The position numbers were made by a program, and so were the translations under genes. 16,514 bases of DNA from Paracoccaceae bacterium (lineage in GTDB: Bacteria > Pseudomonadota > Alphaproteobacteria > Rhodobacterales > Rhodobacteraceae), in contig PXDM01000380.1 of the NCBI GenBank assembly GCA_003565055.1, positions 1 through 16,514 on the forward strand. Reading direction: 5' to 3'. The notes beneath the pieces are model-generated. The model saw nothing but the letters and a program-made list of their open reading frames with translations, searched no databases and had not been told where the DNA came from. Every line of letters starts with the position of its first letter. Position 1 is the stretch's first letter. Shown in pieces: positions 8,274 through 14,964 of this stretch.

Positions 8274-9902
8274 TCAGCGGGCCGCGTCCTCGGTTTCTTC
8301 CTCGGCCATATCCGCGTCCGCGTCTTCCTCTGCGGTTTCCAGCTCGCTCGGATCGACCCAGCCAAGGCTCACCCGCGCGGTCATGACCAGCGTCTGGGCT
8401 TCCTCAAGGCTCACATCGAAAGGTTCCAGCAAGCCATCATCCTTGATGCGCTGCCCGTCCACCGTGGTCCAGCCGCCCGCAAGTTCCCAATCCGCGCAGG
8501 TCGCGAAATCCTCAAGCGTCTTGATGCCGTCCTTGGCCAAAGCCTCGACCATCTGCGGTGAGAGCCCGTCAAAGGAGATCAGGCTGTCCTCTGCCCCCAG
8601 CGCACGGGCGTTTTCCAGCGCGGCGGTGGCGATCGCTTCGAGCCGCTCACGCGCGCGGGTCTGCAACTCGGTCGCAGTCTCTTCGTCGAACCCGTCAATG
8701 GTCAGCAATTCGTCGAGATCGACATAGGCGACTTCCTCAAGCGCGGTGAATTCCTCCGCGACCAGAAGCTGCGCCATCATCTCGTCGATATCCAGCTCAT
8801 CCATGAACAGTTTGGTGCGCTCGGCGAATTCCGCCTGACGCCGCGCCGATTCTTCCGATTCGGTCAGGATGTCGATATCGAGCCCTGTGAGCTGGCTGGC
8901 GAGCCGCACGTTCTGCCCGCGCCGCCCGATAGCGAGCGAGAGCTGCTCATCGGGCACCACGACTTCGATCTTGCCCGCTTCCTCGTCGATCACGACCTTG
9001 CTCACCTCGGCGGGTTGCAGGGCGTTCACGAGGAAAGTGGCCTGATCCTCGGTCCAGGGGATGATGTCGATTTTCTCACCCTGCAATTCGTTGACGACCG
9101 CCTGCACGCGGCTGCCGCGCATGCCCACGCAAGCGCCCACGGGGTCAATCGAGTTGTCATAGCTGATCACGCCGATCTTGGCGCGCGAGCCGGGGTCGCG
9201 GGCGACGGCCTTGATCTCGATGATGCCATCGTAAATCTCGGGCACTTCCATCTTGAACAGTTCGGCCATGAATTCCGGTGCCGTGCGCGACAGGAAGATC
9301 TGCGGCCCGCGCGCTTCGCGGCGCACATCCTTGACATAGCACCGGATGCGGTCGCCGTTGCGGTAGCTTTCGCGGCCAATCTTCTCGTTGCGCCGCAACA
9401 CAGCTTCGCCGCGCCCGATATCGACGATGATATTGCCGTATTCCTCGCGTTTGACGACACCGTTGAGGATCGTCTGCGCGCGGTCCTTGAATTCCTCGTA
9501 TTGCCGGTCGCGCTCGGCCTCGCGCACGCGCTGCAGGATCACCTGCTTGGCCGATTGCGCAGCGATCCGGCCCAGTTCGACGGGCGGCACCTTGTCGATG
9601 ATCTCATCGCCGATCTTGGGGTCGTCAAGATAGGGCGCGGCCTGCTCGACCGTCAGTTCAGCATGGTAGTTTTCCAGCTCTTCATCCGCGACGACGGTGC
9701 GCACGCGGGTGAAATCCGCAACGCCCGTCTTGCGGTCGATGCTCACGCGGATGTCCATATCGGCCCCGTAGCGCGACTTGGCCGCGCGCGCGAGGCTGTC
9801 TTCCATCGCCTGAATCACCAGATCGGGGTCGATCATCTTCTCGCGGGCAACCGCTTCGGCTGTTTGCAGCAATTCGAGCTGATTGGCAGAGGTAATGGCC
9901 AT
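8274..9902 (-). CDS. nusA: Transcription termination/antitermination factor NusA
   Basis: Binds RNA polymerase and nascent RNA, controlling pausing, intrinsic termination and rRNA antitermination. The protein has 542 residues, full length for a proteobacterial NusA. Domain order: N-terminal polymerase-binding domain (1 to about 130); S1 domain (about 145-208, NGVVKREEYGNIIVDIGRGEAVL); KH1 (about 230-300, with GACVGMRGSRVQAV at 256-269); KH2 (about 300-370, with AIGRRGQNVRLASQLTG at 324-340); two C-terminal helical acidic repeats (about 380-430 and 440-512); and an acidic tail rich in Asp and Glu. The start has AAGGA 7 bases upstream, inside the last codons of rimP (gap 3 bases), so translation is probably coupled. 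If the rimP leader is an attenuator, NusA could influence its own operon's termination; this is inference. Confidence 0.98.
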   Translation of the reverse strand: MAITSANQLELLQTAEAVAREKMIDPDLVIQAMEDSLARAAKSRYGADMDIRVSIDRKTGVADFTRVRTVVADEELENYHAELTVEQAAPYLDDPKIGDEIIDKVPPVELGRIAAQSAKQVILQRVREAERDRQYEEFKDRAQTILNGVVKREEYGNIIVDIGRGEAVLRRNEKIGRESYRNGDRIRCYVKDVRREARGPQIFLSRTAPEFMAELFKMEVPEIYDGIIEIKAVARDPGSRAKIGVISYDNSIDPVGACVGMRGSRVQAVVNELQGEKIDIIPWTEDQATFLVNALQPAEVSKVVIDEEAGKIEVVVPDEQLSLAIGRRGQNVRLASQLTGLDIDILTESEESARRQAEFAERTKLFMDELDIDEMMAQLLVAEEFTALEEVAYVDLDELLTIDGFDEETATELQTRARERLEAIATAALENARALGAEDSLISFDGLSPQMVEALAKDGIKTLEDFATCADWELAGGWTTVDGQRIKDDGLLEPFDVSLEEAQTLVMTARVSLGWVDPSELETAEEDADADMAEEETEDAAR

Positions 9903-9905
9903 GTC

Positions 9906-10523
9906 TCAGTCCTTCTGATGGGTCGCGGGGGCCGCGTCGTCGTCGGTATCGGTTTCAGTCTCGGTTTCGATCTCGTCGAATTCGGCTTCGTCAATCGCGC
10001 CGCTATCCTTGCGCGCGCGCAGCATCTCGGCGATCAGCTCGTCGGTCAGCACCAGCTTTGCATCCGACAGCCAGTCGAATTGCAGCCCGATGGTGACGGC
10101 TTCGCCCTGATCCTCGATCTCGATGAGCACTTCGTCGCCCTCGACGCCTGCCAGCATGCCCTTGAAGCGCCGCCGACCGTCGATCAACTCGGTGGTCTCG
10201 ATCCGCGCTTCATAGCCTTCCCATGCTGCGAAATCCTTGAGCCGGGTCAGGGGGCGGTCGATGCCGGGGCTGGAGACTTCCAGCGTGTAGGCGTCTTCGA
10301 GCGGGTCTTCGACATCGAGCACAGCAGAAACAGCCGTCGAGATGTCAGCGCAATCCTGCACTTCGATCCCGCCATTGGGCCGGTCGGCCATGATCTGCAA
10401 GGTGCGCGTATTGCCCGCCATCAGGCGCAGGCGCACCAGCTCGAATCCCAGACCTTCGATGACCGGGGTCACGATCTGGGCCAAACGCTGGTCGATGGAT
10501 GTCTTGGCGATCAGATCGCTCAT
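9906..10523 (-). CDS. rimP: Ribosome maturation factor RimP
   Basis: Needed for 30S subunit maturation; binds the free small subunit. The protein has 205 residues. Seen: N-terminal RimP domain with GFELVRLRL (26-34), the hallmark VSSPGIDRPLTR (83-94), then the small-barrel C-terminal domain (about 100-160, FKGMLAGVEGDEVLIEIE), and an acidic Asp/Glu/Thr-rich tail (about 177-197) beyond the conserved part. The start at 10523 is chosen because the minus strand has GGGGGAG just before it and the protein begins MSDLIAKTSIDQRL, as in homologues; the frame is open far upstream but that part has no family character. It is the first gene of the rimP-nusA-YlxR-infB operon. Its start codon overlaps the stop of a 24-codon upstream frame as ATGA. 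Confidence 0.96.
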   Translation of the reverse strand: MSDLIAKTSIDQRLAQIVTPVIEGLGFELVRLRLMAGNTRTLQIMADRPNGGIEVQDCADISTAVSAVLDVEDPLEDAYTLEVSSPGIDRPLTRLKDFAAWEGYEARIETTELIDGRRRFKGMLAGVEGDEVLIEIEDQGEAVTIGLQFDWLSDAKLVLTDELIAEMLRARKDSGAIDEAEFDEIETETETDTDDDAAPATHQKD

Positions 10524-10594
10524 CTTCTCCCCCTCGGGCAGACACAAAAAAACGGGCCACGCGGCCCGTTGTGATTTCCGGTGGAGCCTGTCAT
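10520..10594 (-). other. Possible 24-codon leader frame overlapping the rimP start
   Basis: On the minus strand an ATG at 10592-10594 opens a 24-residue frame beginning MTGSTGNHNGP, containing Phe-Phe-Cys and ending in CPRGRR. Its TGA overlaps the rimP ATG in an ATGA. The frame runs straight through the terminator hairpin and its T-run. No convincing Shine-Dalgarno precedes it (AACAGCGGCGCTTGG comes before the ATG), and a frame of this length can arise by chance in GC-rich DNA. The overlap and position are the only arguments for translation. Confidence 0.25.
10546..10570 (-). terminator. Intrinsic terminator / probable attenuator in the rimP leader
   Basis: On the minus strand AACGGGCC (10570 to 10563), loop GCGT, GGCCCGTT (10558 to 10551) forms a perfect 8-bp stem running directly into a series of T residues (the A-run at 10546-10552 on the plus strand). 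It lies 23 bases before the rimP start and downstream of pip. It can end pip transcripts. No promoter fits between it and rimP, so operon transcription must pass through it, which makes it a likely attenuator. Confidence 0.85.
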
Positions 10595-10615
10595 CCAAGC
10601 GCCGCTGTTGCAGGG

Positions 10616-10644
10616 CATATAGGCAACTCGCCGCGCGATTGCAA
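10616..10644 (-). promoter_or_regulatory. Candidate promoter of the rimP-nusA-infB operon
   Basis: Minus-strand TTGCAA (10639-10644) as -35, then exactly 17 bases, then TATATG (10616-10621) as -10, just past the pip stop codon (10655-10657). Transcription would begin near 10609, giving a leader of about 86 bases that contains the terminator hairpin. Both hexamers are good for a GC-rich alphaproteobacterium. Confidence 0.6.
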
Positions 10645-10654
10645 GAGCGATCCG

Positions 10655-11647
10655 CTAGAGGCCGAGCCTTTGCGTATCGCGGCGCAGATGGTTCATCACC
10701 CGCAGAAGTTCCGCGCTGATCCCCGGCTCCGAGAGCGCATGTCCCGCGACAGGCACGAGTTCCAGCCGTGACCGCCCCCAGGCATTGTGCAGATCCCAGG
10801 CCGTTTGTGGCGGGCAGATCATGTCGAAGCGCCCTTGCACGATGGTGCCCGGCACATCGCGCATCCGCGACAGCCCCCGCATCAGCGCGCCGTCCTCGCC
10901 CAGAAAACAGCCATTGGCGAAATAGTGATTCTCCAGCCGGGCGAAGGCGCGGGCGTAATCTGTCGGCGCATCGCCGAGGCCCAGACCGCGCGTCTCGATG
11001 GAGGCCAGCGCATTTTCCCAGCGCGCCCATGTGCGCGCGAATCGGTTCTCTTCATGCGCATTGCCCGAAAAGAGCCGTTTGGCATAGGCCGCGATCAGAT
11101 CGCCATGCTCGTCCTCGGGCACGGGCCGGATGAATTGCGCCCAGATCTCGGGGAAGAACCGTGCCGCGCCACCGCCATAGAACCAGTCAAGCTCGGCCTG
11201 CGTGCCCATGAAGACGCCGCGCAGGATCAGATAAGCCACGCGTTCGGGATGGGCCTGTGCATAGGCGAGCGACAGCGTGGCCCCCCAACTGCCGCCGAAA
11301 ACCATCCAGCGCGCGATGCCCAGCTCTGCGCGGATGCGCTCGATATCGGCGATCAGATGTGCGGTGGTGTTATTCGCAACCGAGGCGGCGGGTTTGGAGC
11401 GCCCGCAGCCGCGCTGGTCGAACAGGATCACGCGGTAGGTCTTGGGGTCGAAGAAACGCCGCATCGTCGGGCTGCATCCGCCGCCCGGACCGCCATGCAG
11501 CACCACGACGGGGATGCCATCAGGATGGCCCGCCTGCTCGACATAGATGCGGTGCCCGTCGCCCATATCGAGCACGCGCTGGTCGAAAGGCTCGGCAATC
11601 GGGTAGAGCCCCGACGCTGCGTTGTCATGTCCTGCTGACTTGTCCAT
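10655..11647 (-). CDS. pip: Proline iminopeptidase (alpha/beta hydrolase)
   Basis: Releases N-terminal proline from peptides; peptidase family S33, cytoplasmic. The 330-residue protein has the normal length. Seen: oxyanion-hole motif HGGPGGG (51-57), DQRGCGRS (77-84), nucleophile elbow GGSWGATL with Ser120, catalytic Asp275 in QGRFDMICP, and catalytic His303 in VAGHALSEPG, so the triad is complete. N-terminal LYPIAEPFDQRVLDMGDGHRIYVEQAG is typical of the family. Start at 11647 (MDKSAGHDN) has only a GGGG just upstream; an alternative in-frame ATG at 11683 would add 12 residues and cannot be excluded. The frame remains open to beyond ubiG on the other strand, which is only a shadow. The gene is divergent from ubiG and is followed by the rimP promoter and terminator. 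Confidence 0.95.
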   Translation of the reverse strand: MDKSAGHDNAASGLYPIAEPFDQRVLDMGDGHRIYVEQAGHPDGIPVVVLHGGPGGGCSPTMRRFFDPKTYRVILFDQRGCGRSKPAASVANNTTAHLIADIERIRAELGIARWMVFGGSWGATLSLAYAQAHPERVAYLILRGVFMGTQAELDWFYGGGAARFFPEIWAQFIRPVPEDEHGDLIAAYAKRLFSGNAHEENRFARTWARWENALASIETRGLGLGDAPTDYARAFARLENHYFANGCFLGEDGALMRGLSRMRDVPGTIVQGRFDMICPPQTAWDLHNAWGRSRLELVPVAGHALSEPGISAELLRVMNHLRRDTQRLGL

Positions 11648-11713
11648 CCCCGGACTATATAGCGAGATAACCGATCCCGCCATGGGCGAGATGATCAAAA
11701 CCCCGGAGGAATG
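11648..11713. promoter_or_regulatory. Divergent promoter region between pip and ubiG
   Basis: Short intergenic region holding the palindrome CTATATAG (11655-11662), whose TATATA core could be a -10 element in either direction. No matching -35 at 16-18 bases is convincing on either strand. The plus strand ends in GGAGGA directly before ubiG. If used towards pip, the leader would be almost absent. Confidence 0.35.
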
Positions 11714-12457
11714 ATGCGCGCAACGACAATTGATCCCGCCGAAGTCGCCAAATTCGAGGCCATGGCCGCAGAATGGTGGGACCCCAACGGCAAGTTCAAG
11801 CCGCTGCATATGCTCAATCCCTGCCGTCTGGACTATATCACGCGTCAGATCGCCGCGGAATTCGACCGCGATCTGGCGCAGGCCCGCCCGTTTGACGGGC
11901 TGCGGCTTCTGGATATCGGCTGCGGGGGCGGGCTTTTGTCGGAGCCCATGGCGCGGCTTGGGGCCGAGGTTGTCGGCGCGGATGCGGCGGCGCGCAATAT
12001 CCCGGTGGCGCAGGTTCATGCAGCGCAAGAGGGCTTGCAGATCGACTATCGCCACACGAGCGCCGAGGATCTCGCGGCGGCGGGGGAGCAGTTCGACGTG
12101 GTGCTGAATATGGAAGTGGTCGAACATGTGGCCGACCCGCTGGCCTATCTGAGCGCCTGTCAGGCGCTGTTGCGGCCCGGCGGGCTGATGGTCTGCTCGA
12201 CGCTCAACCGCAATCCCAAGAGCTACCTGATGGCGATCATCGGCGCGGAATATGTCATGCGCTGGCTGCCCAAGGGCACGCATGAATGGTCGAAATTCAT
12301 CACCCCTGACGAGTTGTACGATCTGTTGCGTCAGGCGGGGCTGGAGCCAGTGGATCGCAAGGGATTTGTCTTCAACAAGCTGACATGGAGCTGGTCGATT
12401 TCCGAGCGGGATCTCTCGGTGAATTACGTCACGGCTTCGGTGAAGCCGCGCGTTTGA
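11714..12457 (+). CDS. ubiG: Ubiquinone biosynthesis O-methyltransferase UbiG
   Basis: SAM-dependent methyltransferase carrying out the two O-methylations of the ubiquinone ring. The protein has 247 residues. Seen: N-terminal EVAKFEAMAAEWWDPNGKFKPLHMLNPCRLDYI (about 10-42), a block highly specific to UbiG; SAM motif LLDIGCGGGLLSEPMARLGAEVVGAD (about 65-90); NMEVVEHVADP and LLRPGGLMVCSTLNRNPKSY downstream; and the C-terminal GTHEWSKFITPDEL segment typical of UbiG. Start choice: GGAGGA (11705-11710) touches the first ATG at 11711, so the second ATG at 11714, with a 4-5 base spacer, is preferred; the difference is one Met. It is divergent from pip and converges on uppP with a 22-base gap in which I see no terminator. 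Confidence 0.97.
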   Translation: MRATTIDPAEVAKFEAMAAEWWDPNGKFKPLHMLNPCRLDYITRQIAAEFDRDLAQARPFDGLRLLDIGCGGGLLSEPMARLGAEVVGADAAARNIPVAQVHAAQEGLQIDYRHTSAEDLAAAGEQFDVVLNMEVVEHVADPLAYLSACQALLRPGGLMVCSTLNRNPKSYLMAIIGAEYVMRWLPKGTHEWSKFITPDELYDLLRQAGLEPVDRKGFVFNKLTWSWSISERDLSVNYVTASVKPRV

Positions 12458-12479
12458 GTATTTCTGGCAAGAAAATGCC

Positions 12480-13283
12480 TCAGCTATAGGCGATGAAGAG
12501 AAGGATGCTGCCAAGGCACAAGCGGTAGATGACATAGGGCGTGAAGCTGACCGAGCGCAGCAGCTTCATCATGAAGACCAGCGCGGCCCATGCTGCGAAG
12601 AAGGAAATCAGCGCGGCGATGGCGCCATCGCGGGCAACGTCCCAATCCGCGACGCGCACCACATCGAAGGTCATCAGCGCGCCTGAGGCGACGATCGTGG
12701 GGATCGACATGAGCATCGACAGTTTCGCCGCATCATGGCGCGCATATCCCAGAGCGCGCGCACCTGTGATGACGATGCCCGAACGCGATGTGCCGGGGAT
12801 CAGCGCGATCGCTTGCCACAGGCCCAGATAAAGCGCGTGTTTCAGCGTCCATCCCGCGGCCGTGCGAGCCTGTCCGCCCATGCGGTCGGTTAGATAGAGC
12901 ACGATGCCGAAGATGATCATCATCCAGCCGATCAAGGCGATAGAACGCATCATCTCCATCAGGCCAGTGATCTTGAAGATAAGCCCGAGGATCATCACCG
13001 GGATCGTGGCAATCAGCAGGCAAAGCGCGAGAAAGCCGCCCTGTGTCTCGATCCGCCCACGCAAGAGTTCGGGGATGCCACGCGCCGCAATCCCGACATC
13101 GGCACGGAAATACCAGCAGACTGCGAAAAGCGTGCCGATATGGACCGCCACATCAAGCGCAAGCCCCTGATCTTCGAGCGGGGTCAGCGCTGGCAGCAGG
13201 ATCAGGTGGCCTGAAGAGGAGACGGGCAGGAATTCGGTCACGCCTTGAATTATGGCGAGCAGGAAGATGTGGAACAGGGTCAT
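12480..13283 (-). CDS. uppP: Undecaprenyl-diphosphate phosphatase UppP (BacA)
   Basis: Inner-membrane enzyme that dephosphorylates undecaprenyl diphosphate so the lipid carrier can be reused in peptidoglycan synthesis; overproduction of the family gives bacitracin resistance. The 267-residue protein matches the family length. Seen: Q13-GVTE-FLPVSSSGHL (13-27) with Glu17, His26 and the SSSGH loop, His48, and the second signature PGTSRSG (163-169) with Arg167. Several hydrophobic spans (about 86-106, 115-132, 189-209, 220-240, 253-267) indicate a polytopic membrane protein. The ATG at 13283 has AAAAGG 6 bases upstream; the frame is open to 13364 but the extra segment has no family character and includes regulatory DNA. 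Divergent from gltD. Confidence 0.96.
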   Translation of the reverse strand: MTLFHIFLLAIIQGVTEFLPVSSSGHLILLPALTPLEDQGLALDVAVHIGTLFAVCWYFRADVGIAARGIPELLRGRIETQGGFLALCLLIATIPVMILGLIFKITGLMEMMRSIALIGWMMIIFGIVLYLTDRMGGQARTAAGWTLKHALYLGLWQAIALIPGTSRSGIVITGARALGYARHDAAKLSMLMSIPTIVASGALMTFDVVRVADWDVARDGAIAALISFFAAWAALVFMMKLLRSVSFTPYVIYRLCLGSILLFIAYS

Positions 13284-13491
13284 GAATAGCCTTTTGAGTC
13301 GCGCGCAACCTAATCGCTCTGCTTTGATAAGGGAATCTGGAAAATATGACAGTTGTACTGTCATATTTTTGACTGAGCGGGCGCATAAAATGCCCTTGAG
13401 GCGCGATTTTTATCGAAATGGGTCAGTCATTGTGACTTTTCATGCCTGATGTGACGTTATAGAACGAAGCAAATCACTGGAGGATCAGCCG
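13284..13491. promoter_or_regulatory. Divergent regulatory region between uppP and gltD
   Basis: 208 bases with lower GC than the neighbouring genes. It holds the perfect inverted repeat at 13341-13369 and a TAAAAT (13386-13391) that could be a -10 towards gltD. Towards uppP, on the minus strand, a CTGTCA/TATCAA pair with a 17-base spacer overlaps one arm of the repeat. A second gltD -10 candidate is TATAGA (13458-13463), without a good -35. GGAGG at 13479-13483 is the gltD ribosome-binding site with an 8-base spacer. No gene or RNA is recognised inside. Confidence 0.5.
13341..13369. repeat. Perfect 13-bp inverted repeat with 3-base centre (probable operator)
   Basis: AAAATATGACAGT at 13341-13353, TGT centre, ACTGTCATATTTT at 13357-13369: all 13 pairs match, and one extra T follows. 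It lies 58 bases upstream of uppP and 122 bases upstream of gltD, between two outward-facing genes, so a terminator is not expected there. The inner part GT-TGT-AC has the spacing of a FadR-type GntR site core, but the flanking T/A positions do not fit; the regulator is unknown. Confidence 0.75.
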
Positions 13492-14934
13492 ATGGCCAAG
13501 CAGCCCATGCTCCGTTTCGTCAAGCTCGAACGTGAAATGCCCGAGAAGCGTCCGCCAAACCTGCGGGCCGAGGATTTTGCCGAGATTTACGGCGAATATT
13601 CCGACGAGAAGGCCACGGAGCAGGCGGGGCGCTGCAGTCAATGCGGTGTGCCCTATTGCCAGAGCCATTGCCCGCTGCACAACAATATCCCCGACTGGCT
13701 TCTGATGACGGCCTCGGGACGGTTGCAGGAAGCCTATGAACTGTCGCAGGCCACCAATACTTTCCCCGAAATCTGCGGGCGCATCTGTCCGCAGGACCGG
13801 CTCTGCGAAGGCAATTGCGTGATCGAGCAATCCGGTCATGGCACCGTCACCATCGGCTCCGTGGAAAAATACATCACGGACACGGCCTGGGAGCAGGGCT
13901 GGGTCAAGCCCATCGTGCCTGCCACTGAGCGCACGGAATCCGTGGGAATCATCGGCGCTGGTCCGGGCGGGCTCGCGGCAGCGGATGTGTTGCGCCGTGC
14001 AGGTGTGCAGGTGACCGTCTACGACCGTTATGATCGCGCGGGCGGGCTGATGACCTATGGCATCCCCGGCTTCAAGCTCGAAAAACCCGTCGTGATGCGC
14101 CGGATCGAGCAATTGGAGCAAGGCGGCGTGGAGTTCGTGCTGAATTGCACTGTGGGCGAGGACGTGACCTTCGACGCCATTCGCGGCAAGCACGACGCTG
14201 TGCTGATCGCGACCGGGGTCTACAAGGCGCGCGATCTGACCGTGCCGAACGCCAGCGCGCCGGGCGTGGTCAAGGCGCTCGATTTCCTGACGGCCTCGAA
14301 CCGCAAGAGCTTCGGCGATGAGGTGCCCGAGTTCGACAGCGGCGCGCTCAATGCCGAAGGCAAGCGGGTGGTGGTCATTGGCGGTGGCGACACGGCCATG
14401 GATTGCGTGCGCACGGCCGTGCGGCAGGGCGCGACCTCGGTGCGTTGCCTCTATCGCCGCGACCGCGAGAACATGCCGGGCTCGCGCCGCGAAACCCAGA
14501 ATGCCGAGGAAGAGGGCGTCGAATTCGTCTGGCTGACCGCGCCTTCGGGTTTCGTGACCGATGACAGCGGCACGCTGACTGGCGTGCGCGTGCAGAAGAT
14601 GCGGCTCGGCCAGCCCGACGCAACCGGACGACGCGCGCCAGAGCTGATCGAGGGCGCGGATTATACCGAGGACGCTGATCTCGCGATCATGGCGCTGGGC
14701 TTTGAGGCGGAAGACCTGCCCACGCTCTGGGGCGTGCCGGAGCTGACCGTGACCCGCTGGGGCACGATCAAGGCGAAGTTCAACACGCATGAGACGGATC
14801 TGCCTGGTGTCTGGGCGGTGGGCGATATCGTGCGCGGGGCCTCGCTGGTGGTCTGGGCCATTCGTGACGGGCGCGAAGCCGCAGAATCGATGCTGACATA
14901 TCTTTCGGCCCCCGCACAGGTTGCGGCCGAATAA
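13492..14934 (+). CDS. gltD: NADPH glutamate synthase, small (beta) subunit GltD
   Basis: Flavoprotein that takes electrons from NADPH and passes them through iron-sulphur centres to the large subunit, which makes glutamate from glutamine and 2-oxoglutarate. The protein has 480 residues. Seen: N-terminal cysteine clusters CSQCGVPYCQSHC (Cys48, 51, 56, 60) and CGRICPQDRLCEGNC (Cys95, 99, 105, 109) for the 4Fe-4S centres; FAD-binding GAGPGG (155-160) in VGIIGAGPGGLAAADVLRRAG; NADPH-binding VVVIGGGDTA (293-302); and C-terminal VWAVGDIVRGASLVVWAIRDGR, the usual final FAD contact. GGAGG lies 8 bases before the ATG. It precedes gltB by 30 bases, so the order is gltD-gltB, the reverse of the enteric gltBD operon. 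Confidence 0.97.
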   Translation: MAKQPMLRFVKLEREMPEKRPPNLRAEDFAEIYGEYSDEKATEQAGRCSQCGVPYCQSHCPLHNNIPDWLLMTASGRLQEAYELSQATNTFPEICGRICPQDRLCEGNCVIEQSGHGTVTIGSVEKYITDTAWEQGWVKPIVPATERTESVGIIGAGPGGLAAADVLRRAGVQVTVYDRYDRAGGLMTYGIPGFKLEKPVVMRRIEQLEQGGVEFVLNCTVGEDVTFDAIRGKHDAVLIATGVYKARDLTVPNASAPGVVKALDFLTASNRKSFGDEVPEFDSGALNAEGKRVVVIGGGDTAMDCVRTAVRQGATSVRCLYRRDRENMPGSRRETQNAEEEGVEFVWLTAPSGFVTDDSGTLTGVRVQKMRLGQPDATGRRAPELIEGADYTEDADLAIMALGFEAEDLPTLWGVPELTVTRWGTIKAKFNTHETDLPGVWAVGDIVRGASLVVWAIRDGREAAESMLTYLSAPAQVAAE

Positions 14935-14964
14935 TCCTCTTTCCTTGGCAAAAGGACCGAACAG

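Noticed and set aside
9015..10574. Open frame (519 codons) on the plus strand opposite nusA and rimP
   Set aside because: It is antisense to two conserved operon genes, and its His/Asp/Leu-rich product is what a mirror of GC-rich coding DNA gives.
10571..10654. Possible tRNA or small RNA gene between pip and rimP
   Set aside because: No cloverleaf or T-loop motif can be drawn on either strand. The segment is better explained as promoter plus leader.
10524..11030. Upstream extension of the rimP frame
   Set aside because: The frame is open through the leader and antisense-shifted pip sequence, but the extension shows no RimP character and crosses the terminator. The ATG at 10523 has a Shine-Dalgarno and a family-typical N-terminus.
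11648..12535. Upstream extension of the pip frame across ubiG
   Set aside because: The extension is antisense to ubiG and unlike any hydrolase N-terminus; pip is full length from 11647.
13341..13370. Inverted repeat between uppP and gltD read as an intrinsic terminator
   Set aside because: It ends in TTTTT, but the stem is AT-rich and both neighbours start, rather than end, here. An operator is more likely.
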